Shown here one piece after another: positions 18,493 to 26,478 of a stretch of DNA of 64,000 bases. This DNA comes from CBDCVN01 sp965223585. Lineage in GTDB: Bacteria > Deinococcota > Deinococci > Deinococcales > Trueperaceae. Each line of letters starts with the position of its first letter. Position 1 is the stretch's first letter. The stretch lies in NCBI GenBank assembly GCA_965223585.1, contig CBDCWW010000014.1, positions 434,001-498,000 on the forward strand, read 5' to 3'. A model generated the notes under the pieces. It saw only the letters and a program-made list of their open reading frames with translations. It was not told where the DNA came from and ran no database searches. The position numbers were made by a program, and so were the translations under genes.

Positions 18493-18656
18493 ACTCTCAG
18501 ACAAATGTGATTTACCGTACCCTACACACCTGAATTGACAGAAAACATCAAGAGGCGTGCTATTGAAAAGATAGAATACCGTAACAGTAATTTCTCGAAT
18601 TTTAAGATTCCCTAACAGTTAGACTTATGGAACCCCTCCTTAGAATAACAGAGCAA

Positions 18657-19319
18657 TTAGCCTATCTCTTCTAGGGCTCGAGCTACCCCGGCAATAATAC
18701 CAGTCAAACTTCCCTTAGCATCTATATCAATAAAGGGATACATGCCATTAAAAAATAAGTCGCCCATATGCACGACATTTGCTTTTGGGAAGTAAACAAT
18801 GCTATCGCCATCTGTGTGGGCAACATCAGCATGAAAAATATTAATGTCATCATCATTCCAGTGAAAAGTCATCTCGTCTGTAAAGGTAATAACTGGTAGT
18901 GCAGCCTCAGGTGCAGGTGGAATAGTTGTATCAAAAAAGCTAATTACTTGCTCAGTGGTCATACGTTCATAAACGTTTTTATGTGCCACTATAATCGTAC
19001 CTGACTCACCAAAGTTCTCATTGCCGCCTGTGTGATCAAAATGATAGTGAGTATTTAGCAAGAATCTAACAGGTTTATCCGTTACAGTAGCAATTGCCTC
19101 AGTAATTTTTTCAGAAAGTGGTGCAAACTGATCATCAATCAAAAAGGCTCCATCTTCACCTACAGATAAGCCAATATTGCCACCAGCACCAAAAAGCACA
19201 TAAATATTGTCAGTTAGTTGAGTGGTCTGAATCTGAACATCAGACATGTCATCCTGTTGAGCATAGCTTACAATCAAACAAAAAACTACTGCACTAATAA
19301 GTAAAAATAATTTTCTCAT
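18657..19319 (-). pseudogene. C-terminally truncated MBL-fold paralog
   Basis: 220 residues, closely similar to 16601-17497 from its signal peptide through HYHFDH and HTDGD to the GIIAGVARALEE segment, where it stops at a TAG. The paralog continues another 75-80 residues that include the metal-ligand motif PGHG; I cannot find those residues in the bases downstream (18530-18656). Without the last ligand it is probably inactive, unless it dimerises or has changed role. It keeps a ribosome-binding site (GGAGG) and the upstream palindrome, so it may still be transcribed. Confidence 0.65.
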
Positions 19320-19332
19320 ATAGCCTCCTAAA

Positions 19333-19345
19333 GTCCAAATTGGAC
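19333..19345. promoter_or_regulatory. Candidate operator GTCCAA-A-TTGGAC
   Basis: Counterpart of the site at 17512-17523, in the same position relative to the truncated MBL paralog. Confidence 0.5.
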
Positions 19346-19394
19346 ATTTACAATTCTGGCATAAAATAAGGCTATAGGGAAGATAACTATAGTG

Positions 19395-19424
19395 TTGACT
19401 TGAACTTTCAGGTTAGATTACATT
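19395..19424 (+). promoter_or_regulatory. Probable promoter of the DtxR-family gene
   Basis: TTGACT and TACATT separated by 18 bases; the -10 ends 11 bases before the ATG at 19436, so the transcript would be almost leaderless. Position and spacing fit a sigma-70 type promoter. Confidence 0.4.
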
Positions 19425-19435
19425 AAAATTTAGTT

Positions 19436-20110
19436 ATGACTAATTTAAATTACAAAGTCACCTCAACTTCAATAGAGGATTATCTCAAAGCTATCTGGCT
19501 CACAGCTAAAGATGAAGTCGCCTCGACCAATGCCCTTGCAGAGCAACTCGGCATTGCTGCTCCTTCTGTCTCTGCTATGCTTGGTAAGCTACAAAGCTTT
19601 GGTTTTGTTGAGCACCAAAGATATAAGGGCGTTCGCCTTACTGAAAGTGGTAACCGTCAGGCCCTTTGTTTACTACGTCGCCACCGACTTATAGAGACTT
19701 TTTTGCTCGAGCACCTAAACTACACATGGGATGAAATCCACGAGGAAGCAGAAAATCTTGAACATGCTGTTAGTGATCGTTTCACCCAGCGCTTAGCTAA
19801 TTTCCTTGGGCATCCAACCCATGACCCTCACGGTGACCCTATCCCAGATGCTGATGGTACTTTGCCAGATACCCCTAATACACCTTTAACCGAGGTAGAT
19901 GTTGGGCAAACTCTAAAAGTTTCCCGGCTTATGTCACAAGCTACTGAGGTACTAACTTATCTTGCTGACTTAGGTATTCAACCGGGTACTTTGCTCGAGG
20001 TCACACGTCGTGAACCCATTGGTGGCCTTGTTCATGTGAACTTTAAGGATAAGCAAGAAGTTCTTTCTAAAGAATTGGCTATATTATTACGAGGAGAGGT
20101 GGTAAAATGA
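19436..20110 (+). CDS. DtxR/MntR-family metal-dependent repressor
   Basis: 224 residues: an N-terminal winged helix (SIEDYLKAIWLTAKDE, NALAEQLGIAAPSVSAMLGK), a metal-binding dimerisation domain with the typical RRHRLIETFLLEHL and EEAENLEHAVSD segments, and a C-terminal SH3-like FeoA domain (about 150-224). Proteins of this family sense Mn or Fe. It converges with a CDF metal exporter whose stop is only about 170 bases away, and its own stop overlaps a short ORF. Control of manganese or iron balance is the likely job; which metal is not decidable from this alone. Confidence 0.88.
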   Translation: MTNLNYKVTSTSIEDYLKAIWLTAKDEVASTNALAEQLGIAAPSVSAMLGKLQSFGFVEHQRYKGVRLTESGNRQALCLLRRHRLIETFLLEHLNYTWDEIHEEAENLEHAVSDRFTQRLANFLGHPTHDPHGDPIPDADGTLPDTPNTPLTEVDVGQTLKVSRLMSQATEVLTYLADLGIQPGTLLEVTRREPIGGLVHVNFKDKQEVLSKELAILLRGEVVK

Positions 20111-20226
20111 AATCTAATAATCCTACACAGCGTGTTCTTTTGCGCAACGGTATATTAGGTGGTACAGGGTTACTTTTTGGTCAGCTTCTAAGTCCGTTTA
20201 TAAAAGCACAGCAATCTTCTGGGTAG
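20107..20226 (+). CDS. 39-residue hydrophobic peptide coupled to the DtxR gene
   Basis: ATG overlaps the DtxR stop (ATGA), and GAGGAGAGG lies upstream. The product, beginning MKSNNPTQRVLLRN, has one hydrophobic stretch (GILGGTGLLFGQLLSPF) ending in KAQQ, so it looks like an isolated signal or anchor sequence. It may be a small membrane protein or the surviving N-terminus of a lost secreted protein. No family recognised. Confidence 0.4.
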   Translation: MKSNNPTQRVLLRNGILGGTGLLFGQLLSPFIKAQQSSG

Positions 20227-20278
20227 TGCTTCACAAGTAGTGATGAGTTGACATCAACTTTTTTAAAGGGTTAAGAAA

Positions 20279-21172
20279 TCAACCACCCGTACGCACCACA
20301 AAACCCTTATGGTGAGCTTTTTCTTCAGGTTCAACATGAATAGTAGTAAAGCTTCCTGATACTACCTCATGAATTGCTACCTCAAGCTGATCACAAATGT
20401 CATGAGCTTCTGAAACAGGCATGTGACCGGGTACCACTAAGTGAAAGGTGACAAAGGTGTGGCGTCCTGCCCGGCGAGTTCGTAAATCATGAACCTCGAG
20501 CGCACCCTGCATAGCCTGTTCAATTGCCTGCTGAATTTGGCTTACCTCAGTATCAGGAAGCCCTTCATCAATAAGACCTCCAACTGAATCACGCAACAAG
20601 TGCCAACCTACCCAAAGGATATTGGCTGCAACAAGAAGTGCCAGCAGTGGATCAAGCCACCACCAACCAGTCAACCAAGCTAAACCCACACCTACCAATA
20701 CTCCAACAGAAGTTACTACATCGGTCCATAAATGCATGCCATCGGCTAAAAGTGCAGGTGAACGCTCACGCCGACCAACCCACACTAGAAAAGCAGCTAG
20801 ACCTGCATTAAGTGCAGAAGCAATGAGTGAGATTAATGCAGCTATTCCAAGACTTTTCAGTTCACTTGGTTGTTGAAAACGCTCCCAAGCTTGCCTGCCA
20901 ATAAGTAATGCTGCTAGTACGATGAGTATACCCTCTAGTATTGCCGAAAGGTACTCAATCTTGCTATGCCCAAAGGGATGATCTGCATCTGGTGGTTTGG
21001 CAGCCTCGCGAATAGTAATAAGTACTGCAATGGCTGCTACTACGTTTACTATTGACTCGAGTGCATCCGACAAAAGTGCCACCGAACCACTAAGCCAATA
21101 TGCAATCAGTTTTAAAACAAGAATAATAAGCCCAAGCCCAACAGCAAAATAAGGTGCTCGTGAAATAGTCAT
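20279..21172 (-). CDS. Cation diffusion facilitator metal exporter
   Basis: 297 residues from the ATG at 21172 (a TTG at 21205 is possible but would put charged residues ahead of the first helix). Six membrane helices followed by a cytoplasmic domain of about 90 residues. Metal-site segments are present: LLSDALES in helix 2, PDADHPFGHSKIEYLSA in the loop, and LADGMHLWTDV in helix 5 (His-x3-Asp). The family expels Zn, Fe or Mn using the proton gradient. It faces the DtxR/MntR-type gene, so manganese or iron is more likely than zinc. Confidence 0.9.
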   Translation of the reverse strand: MTISRAPYFAVGLGLIILVLKLIAYWLSGSVALLSDALESIVNVVAAIAVLITIREAAKPPDADHPFGHSKIEYLSAILEGILIVLAALLIGRQAWERFQQPSELKSLGIAALISLIASALNAGLAAFLVWVGRRERSPALLADGMHLWTDVVTSVGVLVGVGLAWLTGWWWLDPLLALLVAANILWVGWHLLRDSVGGLIDEGLPDTEVSQIQQAIEQAMQGALEVHDLRTRRAGRHTFVTFHLVVPGHMPVSEAHDICDQLEVAIHEVVSGSFTTIHVEPEEKAHHKGFVVRTGG

Positions 21173-21280
21173 ATTTTTTCTAAATTTACCCCTAGCAATA
21201 TTCAAGCCTTACCCTAATTCTCTGGTCATTATGACACTTATGTTGCAGAAACAGGCTTTACTTTATACCCGTGGGAAATG

Positions 21281-22717
21281 TTAAACAGGCAAACGAATGG
21301 TAAACCTAGTGTTACCGGGCTCAGAAGTAAAACGAATAGTCCCATAATGCCTTCTACTGATAATACGATTGACAATATCTAAACCCATTCCCGTACCTTC
21401 ATTAACACCTTTAGTAGTAAAAAAGGGCTCAAAAATCCTATCTTGGATATTTTGAGGGATACCGGGACCATTATCACCAATTTCTATGCAAATGGCCTTA
21501 GAAGTTTCATCGTGCCAAGTACGGATGCTAATTTTACCACCTTCTGGTAAAGCCTCTATGGCGTTGACAATAAGATTTGTCCAAACTTGATTAAGTTCAC
21601 TACCATAGGCAGGCACTTTGGGCAACTCGCCCAATTCCTTTTCAATGGTGATAGCCTTTTTTCTTAGCTTGTGCTTGAGAATAATCAAAGTATTTTTAAT
21701 ACCTTCATGGACATCTACTTCTTCTTGCTCGAGCCCCCGATCCATATAGGTATATTCTTTCATAGCCTTAACAAGGTCAGAAATGCGGTTAGTACTCTCA
21801 ACAAGCTCAAAAGCCAAAAGGCGCATCTCTACATCTCTATATAGCCAAGTAAGGAAGTCCTTAGTTCTTTCAGGAACAATTTGCTGGCCAAAGTTTTCAA
21901 GCAACTCCCTATTGTAACCAGCTGAAACAAGAGTAGCTGCTACTTCCCAAGGATCAACAATGTCTTGCTCTGTAAGCCAATCACCTAAGTCTTCTTCTAA
22001 GTCACCTCGAGTAAGGGCGTCAAGCTCAGGGTTTAAATTCAAAGCATCTTGGATAGGTTTAAAAGCATCATCTCTATCAGTAAGCTCTTTAAAAAATGTG
22101 GGTTTGAGTAAGGATGAAGAATGCTCATCAAATGCTTGCAGCACTTCAGATAAATTGTTGGCAGCTCTTTTTGCAGCAGCAGCAGGGTTATTTAGTTCAT
22201 GGGCTAAGCCTGCGGACATAGTACCCAAGGAAATTAGTTTCTCTCGTTGAGCACCTAATCTTGTGAACTCTCGAGTACGGTCGAGCATAGTATTTACAAG
22301 TTTTTGCAAAGTTTCAGGAGCATGTTGATGCAGTTCAGGGAAAAGAGACTTGTCAAGCTCAGCAATGCGAGTTGGAACAAGTGCACGTATAGTGCCACCA
22401 AAGTGCTTCATACGTGAAAATGGTAGGAGTCCAGTTATGTCTCCTTTATTAACACGAAATTCTCCTATTTCCTTGCCATAATCATGGCGAACAAGTTGTA
22501 AAGTACCTTCTAATACAAATTGAAGAGTGTTCACCTCTTGACCTTGTCTAGAATAAAGCTCACCCTGATTGAGAATTTTTAGTTCACTGTGGGCAGCAAG
22601 CCACTCTTTTTCAGATTTAGGCACGCCTTGCAAGCTAGGAATAACATCAAGCTCGTGGGGATCTATGCGCTTTTTTGCCTCTAGTTCAGTGGGTTGTATC
22701 AAAATTGTTCCTTCCAT
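21281..22717 (-). CDS. Sensor histidine kinase with cyclic-nucleotide-binding-like domain
   Basis: 478 residues, soluble. Residues 30-150 are a cNMP-binding-like beta roll (HSELKILNQGELYSRQGQE, LQFVLEGTLQLVRHDYGKEI). The H-box GLAHELNNPAAAAKRA carries the phospho-acceptor His near residue 175. After an unusually long helical spacer (about 190-340), the ATPase domain shows N (NLIVNAIEALPEGG), G1 (IGDNGPGIP), F (FEPFFTT) and G2 (GTGMGL) boxes. Its start is 2 bases after the stop of the response-regulator fusion gene upstream, so the two form one unit and probably one phosphorelay. Confidence 0.9.
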   Translation of the reverse strand: MEGTILIQPTELEAKKRIDPHELDVIPSLQGVPKSEKEWLAAHSELKILNQGELYSRQGQEVNTLQFVLEGTLQLVRHDYGKEIGEFRVNKGDITGLLPFSRMKHFGGTIRALVPTRIAELDKSLFPELHQHAPETLQKLVNTMLDRTREFTRLGAQREKLISLGTMSAGLAHELNNPAAAAKRAANNLSEVLQAFDEHSSSLLKPTFFKELTDRDDAFKPIQDALNLNPELDALTRGDLEEDLGDWLTEQDIVDPWEVAATLVSAGYNRELLENFGQQIVPERTKDFLTWLYRDVEMRLLAFELVESTNRISDLVKAMKEYTYMDRGLEQEEVDVHEGIKNTLIILKHKLRKKAITIEKELGELPKVPAYGSELNQVWTNLIVNAIEALPEGGKISIRTWHDETSKAICIEIGDNGPGIPQNIQDRIFEPFFTTKGVNEGTGMGLDIVNRIISRRHYGTIRFTSEPGNTRFTIRLPV

Positions 22718-22719
22718 AT

Positions 22720-24384
22720 TTACGCACCAACTTCTGCTAAATACTGATGTATAAACTGCACAGCTATTGAGCCTTCACCAACTGCTGAAGCAACTCGTTT
22801 AACTGAACCATGCCTCACATCACCAGCTGCAAAGATTCCCGGGATGCTGGTCTCGAGCAAAAAGGGCTTTCTAGCTAAGGACCAAGTTTTAGGGGGTTTA
22901 CTATCCTTAAAAGTTTCTAGGCCGGTGTAGATAAAGCCACGCTCATCTAGTAAAACCATTTCCTGAAGCCAGTTAGTTTTAGGGGCAGCACCAATAAATA
23001 TAAAAAGAGCGCTAGTAGGCACCTTTTCCTGTCCTTCACCATTTTGAACAGTAATTTCTTCTAAGTGACTATTACCGTGCACTTCAGTAACTTGGGTTTT
23101 AAGGTGAACAACAATATTATCCACTAAATTAATCTGATTAACAAGATACTGTGACATTTTGGCTTCTATACTAGAACCACGCACCAAAAGATGGACTTTC
23201 TTAGCAAAATTTGCTAGGTACATAGCGGCTTGTCCTGCAGAGTTACCTGCCCCAACTATGTAAACCTCTTCATCTTTACAAGCTGCAGCTTCAGAAACAG
23301 AAGAACCATAGTAAACTCCTGCACCCGTTATAATCTCTATACCCGGAATATCAAGCTTGTGATATGAAACTCCTGTAGCAACTACTAATGCATGAGAGGT
23401 CAAAACAGAACCATCTTTTAAGGTTATAACCTTGTAATTGTCCTTTAGGTTAATGTTGGCTACTTCTTGAGGTGTTATTATCTCAGCACCAAACTTACGA
23501 GCTTGTGTTACTGCCCTCCTAGCCAAATCACCACCTGAAAGACCCACTGGGAAACCCAAATAATTTTCTATGCGGCTCGAGGTACCAGCCTGCCCACCGG
23601 GTGCCTCTTTATCTAGTAAGGCAACATCAAGTCCTTCTGAAGCACCGTACACTGCTGAAGCCAAACCAGCAGGTCCCGCCCCGACAATGATGAGGTCATA
23701 AAAACTACTATCTGCTTGGGTTTTTAGGCCTGCTTTTTCTGCTAGCTCGAGTGGCTGTGGTTTTGAAAGTTGGCTACCATCTTCAAAAATGGCTACAGGG
23801 AAATCATCACGGTTTAAGTTTGCTAGCTCAACAATTTCTAGGGCTGCCCTATCACGTTCAACATCTAACCAACGATAAGGAATTTGATTACGGGCTAGAA
23901 AATCCCTCAGAGTATGGGCCTGTGGGGACCAGCGATCTCCTACTAAACGAATGCCTGCAAAATCAGGCTGATAAGAAGCTTGCCAATCATCTAAAAGATC
24001 GTCTAGTACTGGGTATAGTTTCTCTTCAGGTGGATCCCAAGGTTTTAGTAAGTAGTAGTGAATTTTACTCTGATTAATAGCACTTATAGCTGCGTCAGTA
24101 TCGGCATAGGCAGTTAGTAACGCTCGTTTAGCATCTGGGAATATATTGATTGCTTCTGAAAGAAAGCTGACACCATCCATTTGTGGCATGCGTTGATCGG
24201 CAATTAGTAATGCAACCGGGTCATTACGAATTTTAAAGGTTTTTAAAGCTTCAAGTGCTTCGGTCGCCGAGGTGGCTCGGGTCACGCGGTAATCACTAGC
24301 ATATTGACGGCGCAAATCACGTGCCACAGCTTGTAATACTTGGGGGTCATCATCAACAGTTAGAATTATAGGCTTACTTGCCAT
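22720..24384 (-). CDS. Response regulator fused to thioredoxin-reductase-like flavoprotein
   Basis: 554 residues. Residues 1-125 are a receiver domain (acidic pair in VDDDPQ, phospho-acceptor Asp in LLIADQRMPQMDG, switch Thr LLTAY, Lys in LLKPWD). Residues 135-215 look like a glutaredoxin/thioredoxin-type spacer domain. From about 230 there is a FAD/NAD(P)H reductase of the TrxB group (DLIIVGAGPAGLASAVYGAS, ENYLGFPVGLSGGDLA, VYIVGAGNSAGQAAMYLA, GIFAAGDVRHGSVKR). The redox CxxC of true thioredoxin reductases is replaced by SSVSEAA, so disulfide reduction of thioredoxin is unlikely. First gene of a two-gene unit with the histidine kinase. Confidence 0.9.
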   Translation of the reverse strand: MASKPIILTVDDDPQVLQAVARDLRRQYASDYRVTRATSATEALEALKTFKIRNDPVALLIADQRMPQMDGVSFLSEAINIFPDAKRALLTAYADTDAAISAINQSKIHYYLLKPWDPPEEKLYPVLDDLLDDWQASYQPDFAGIRLVGDRWSPQAHTLRDFLARNQIPYRWLDVERDRAALEIVELANLNRDDFPVAIFEDGSQLSKPQPLELAEKAGLKTQADSSFYDLIIVGAGPAGLASAVYGASEGLDVALLDKEAPGGQAGTSSRIENYLGFPVGLSGGDLARRAVTQARKFGAEIITPQEVANINLKDNYKVITLKDGSVLTSHALVVATGVSYHKLDIPGIEIITGAGVYYGSSVSEAAACKDEEVYIVGAGNSAGQAAMYLANFAKKVHLLVRGSSIEAKMSQYLVNQINLVDNIVVHLKTQVTEVHGNSHLEEITVQNGEGQEKVPTSALFIFIGAAPKTNWLQEMVLLDERGFIYTGLETFKDSKPPKTWSLARKPFLLETSIPGIFAAGDVRHGSVKRVASAVGEGSIAVQFIHQYLAEVGA

Positions 24385-24688
24385 AGTGCCTGATTCTAAC
24401 TCTTTCTGCTTGGGGTTGCTCGAGCCACTTCAATAACTACGATATTTATGCCATGTATAGAAAAAATGTGGGAAAGATCACTTTCTAGGTGACTGCAAGA
24501 GGCAATTGGACCATTAAGTGCTTAAGTAGGATACTCCACACACAGGGCAGAAATATTTTGTCTCACAACATTTTCTTAATTTAGAATCTAGGCTCTAGGA
24601 CTAAAAATGTGAAAAATTCGAACTTCCATAAACAAAGTAGTTTACGGTAAATTAACACCTGATCTTTAAGATTTATTTGGAGGTGCCT
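24385..24688. other. Intergenic region between divergent genes
   Basis: Carries the promoters of the fusion gene (minus) and of the secreted coiled-coil protein (plus); I see one CTCGAG near its left edge and no other structure. Confidence 0.4.
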
Positions 24689-25207
24689 ATGGGACGCACA
24701 TTTATTTTACTAGGAATTATGTTGATTTTTGCAAGTCACACACAAGCACAAGATAGTGTTATGATGATTTGCACTCATCACAGGAATGAGCTGGCAGCAC
24801 GTGGTTTTACTAATATTTTCCAGCAAGATGGTAAGTACTGTGTAGTAATTGCAGATAATAGCATGGAAGCATTTAATGATATTTCTGAGTGGTTTAACAG
24901 TGGCTTACAGTCACTATTAGCAACCCAAGAAAATGAAGAGCTCGAGCAATGGATCAAAAAACGTGAACAAGAAAAAGAGCAAGGTTTATTGGACGAATTC
25001 GTAAATTGGGCGACAGGAAAAAGTGAAGATACAGATAATCAGGCGAGTAAACAAACTTCTGATGAAAGCGTTGAAGAATGGGTTCAGCGACGTGAAAAAG
25101 AAAAAGAGGAAGGCCTATTAGATGAGTTTATAAATTGGGTGACAGGAGAAAACTTTAGTGGAGATGAGGATAGATATCAAGGACCACTAATTGAACAAAC
25201 GCCTTAA
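24689..25207 (+). CDS. Secreted protein with duplicated amphipathic motif, no known family
   Basis: 172 residues from the ATG at 24689, with TTTGGAGGTG 5 bases upstream; a TTG at 24677 overlaps that ribosome-binding site and is rejected. Signal peptide ends SHTQAQ. Two Cys (MICTHH, KYCVVI) could form a disulfide in the first 60 mature residues. Then a motif appears twice: EELEQWIKKREQEKEQGLLD followed by EFVNWATG, and ESVEEWVQRREKEKEEGLLD followed by EFINWVTG, i.e. two highly charged helices each capped by an aromatic NW.TG. I do not recognise the family. Ends just before a strong hairpin terminator. Confidence 0.6.
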   Translation: MGRTFILLGIMLIFASHTQAQDSVMMICTHHRNELAARGFTNIFQQDGKYCVVIADNSMEAFNDISEWFNSGLQSLLATQENEELEQWIKKREQEKEQGLLDEFVNWATGKSEDTDNQASKQTSDESVEEWVQRREKEKEEGLLDEFINWVTGENFSGDEDRYQGPLIEQTP

Positions 25208-25236
25208 GATGTAACAGAAAAATTTTGGACTTGTCT

Positions 25237-25273
25237 AAACCTCCGAGGTTTTGAAAACCTCGGAGGTTTTTTT
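25237..25273 (+). terminator. CCTCCGAGG hairpin, copy 3, with T-run
   Basis: AAACCTCCGAGGTTTT, G, then its exact reverse complement, followed by more T. This is a well-formed intrinsic terminator 30 bases after the preceding stop. The 5' flank CAGAAAAATTTTGGA is shared with copy 2 at 16417. Confidence 0.75.
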
Positions 25274-25592
25274 ACACCAATACTGTGGGGGCAAACCTGA
25301 GTGTCTACCTTGCCCTGCGTGAATAATAAAATTGTGTTTGGCATGGAATGGGTAGAGTTAGGATGTTTAGAACAACCAATGCAACATCAACTAATAAATA
25401 GCTTGAAAACTCAATCTACACACAGAGATTTCCTAAGGTGAATAAAACTATACAGTCAATCCAAATTAAAAAGTTATTTTTGCCCAAGCCTTTAGATTTA
25501 GTTACTCTTGTATAATGTCCTAAGTGTAAATAAGGAATTTTGAGGATTCATAAAGTAATTTCTTGTTCTAGGTAAATCAATTAAAGGAAAAC
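25274..25592. other. Intergenic region before the glycan island
   Basis: No gene seen. TATAAT at 25511-25516 is a plausible -10 element for the first sulfotransferase, but no convincing -35 is at the usual distance. Confidence 0.35.
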
Positions 25593-26285
25593 ATGATCAT
25601 TTCACATAAATATAAATTCATATTTTTTAAGACAAATAAGACTGCAGGCACATCCATTGAAATTGCGTTATCAAAATTTTGTGGTTCAGACGATGTCATC
25701 ACACCAATTCCTTTAGAGGATGAAGAGATCAGGCGACACCTTGGTTACAGAGGACCTCAAAACCATAAAGCTTCACTTGAAGATTATATTTTGCGAAAAA
25801 AGGCTAAGGTATTACTAGAAGAGGGAAATAGCTTTGAATTTAAGAGTCATATTTCTGCTAAGAGAGTTAAGAAACACATCAAGAAACAAATTTGGGATAG
25901 CTATTATAAATTCTGTTTTGAGAGAAATCCTTGGGATAGAGTTATATCTTTGTACTATTGGCGCTGTAAGTCTGAGCCACGCCCTACGATTTCAGAGTTT
26001 TTAGAATCGGGTGTTCCACTTATACTCAAACGTAGGGGCATTAAGATATATACAATTAATGGGCAGATCGCTGTGGATAAAGTTTGCCGATATGAAGCTA
26101 TTAATGAAGAATTAGAGGCAATTCGAACACAAGTAGGAATTCCAGAAAAGCTGGATTTGCCACATGCAAAATCAAAGTCTAGAAAAAGCAAAAAAAGCTA
26201 TCGTGGCCTTCTCGATGAAGAACAGCAAGCAAAAATTGCAGAATTATTTCAGGATGAGATCAGCATGTTTGGCTATGAATTCTAG
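25593..26285 (+). CDS. Sulfotransferase-family protein
   Basis: 230 residues, AAAGGA before the ATG. The 5'-phosphosulfate loop is FFKTNKTAGTSIE (residues 10-22) and the 3'-phosphate segment is FCFERNPWDRVISLYYW (about 107-123), both diagnostic of PAPS-dependent carbohydrate sulfotransferases of the sulfotransfer family 2 type. A Lys-rich stretch (KSKSRKSKKS) lies near residue 195. Expected to move sulfate from PAPS onto a sugar hydroxyl. It is the first gene of the glycan island, with two further sulfotransferases at 28366 and 43269. The acceptor is unknown. Confidence 0.8.
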   Translation: MIISHKYKFIFFKTNKTAGTSIEIALSKFCGSDDVITPIPLEDEEIRRHLGYRGPQNHKASLEDYILRKKAKVLLEEGNSFEFKSHISAKRVKKHIKKQIWDSYYKFCFERNPWDRVISLYYWRCKSEPRPTISEFLESGVPLILKRRGIKIYTINGQIAVDKVCRYEAINEELEAIRTQVGIPEKLDLPHAKSKSRKSKKSYRGLLDEEQQAKIAELFQDEISMFGYEF

Positions 26286-26478
26286 CAGTTGTTTGTATGC
26301 TCAGTAGTCCTATACAAGTAATGATATGTTGAACCTTGCTTGGCCCTTTCAGAGCTATCGCTTCATCATTACATAAAGGGCACTACTAGGTCTTTATGGA
26401 TGCCTGTAGGTAGGCGTGAACTCAGCCTCTTGTAACTTTGCATTGTAATGTTATATTAACAAAGGAATTGATTATTGC

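Noticed and set aside
22720..24384. Genuine thioredoxin reductase
   Set aside because: The redox-active CxxC is missing, so the enzymatic name is not supported.
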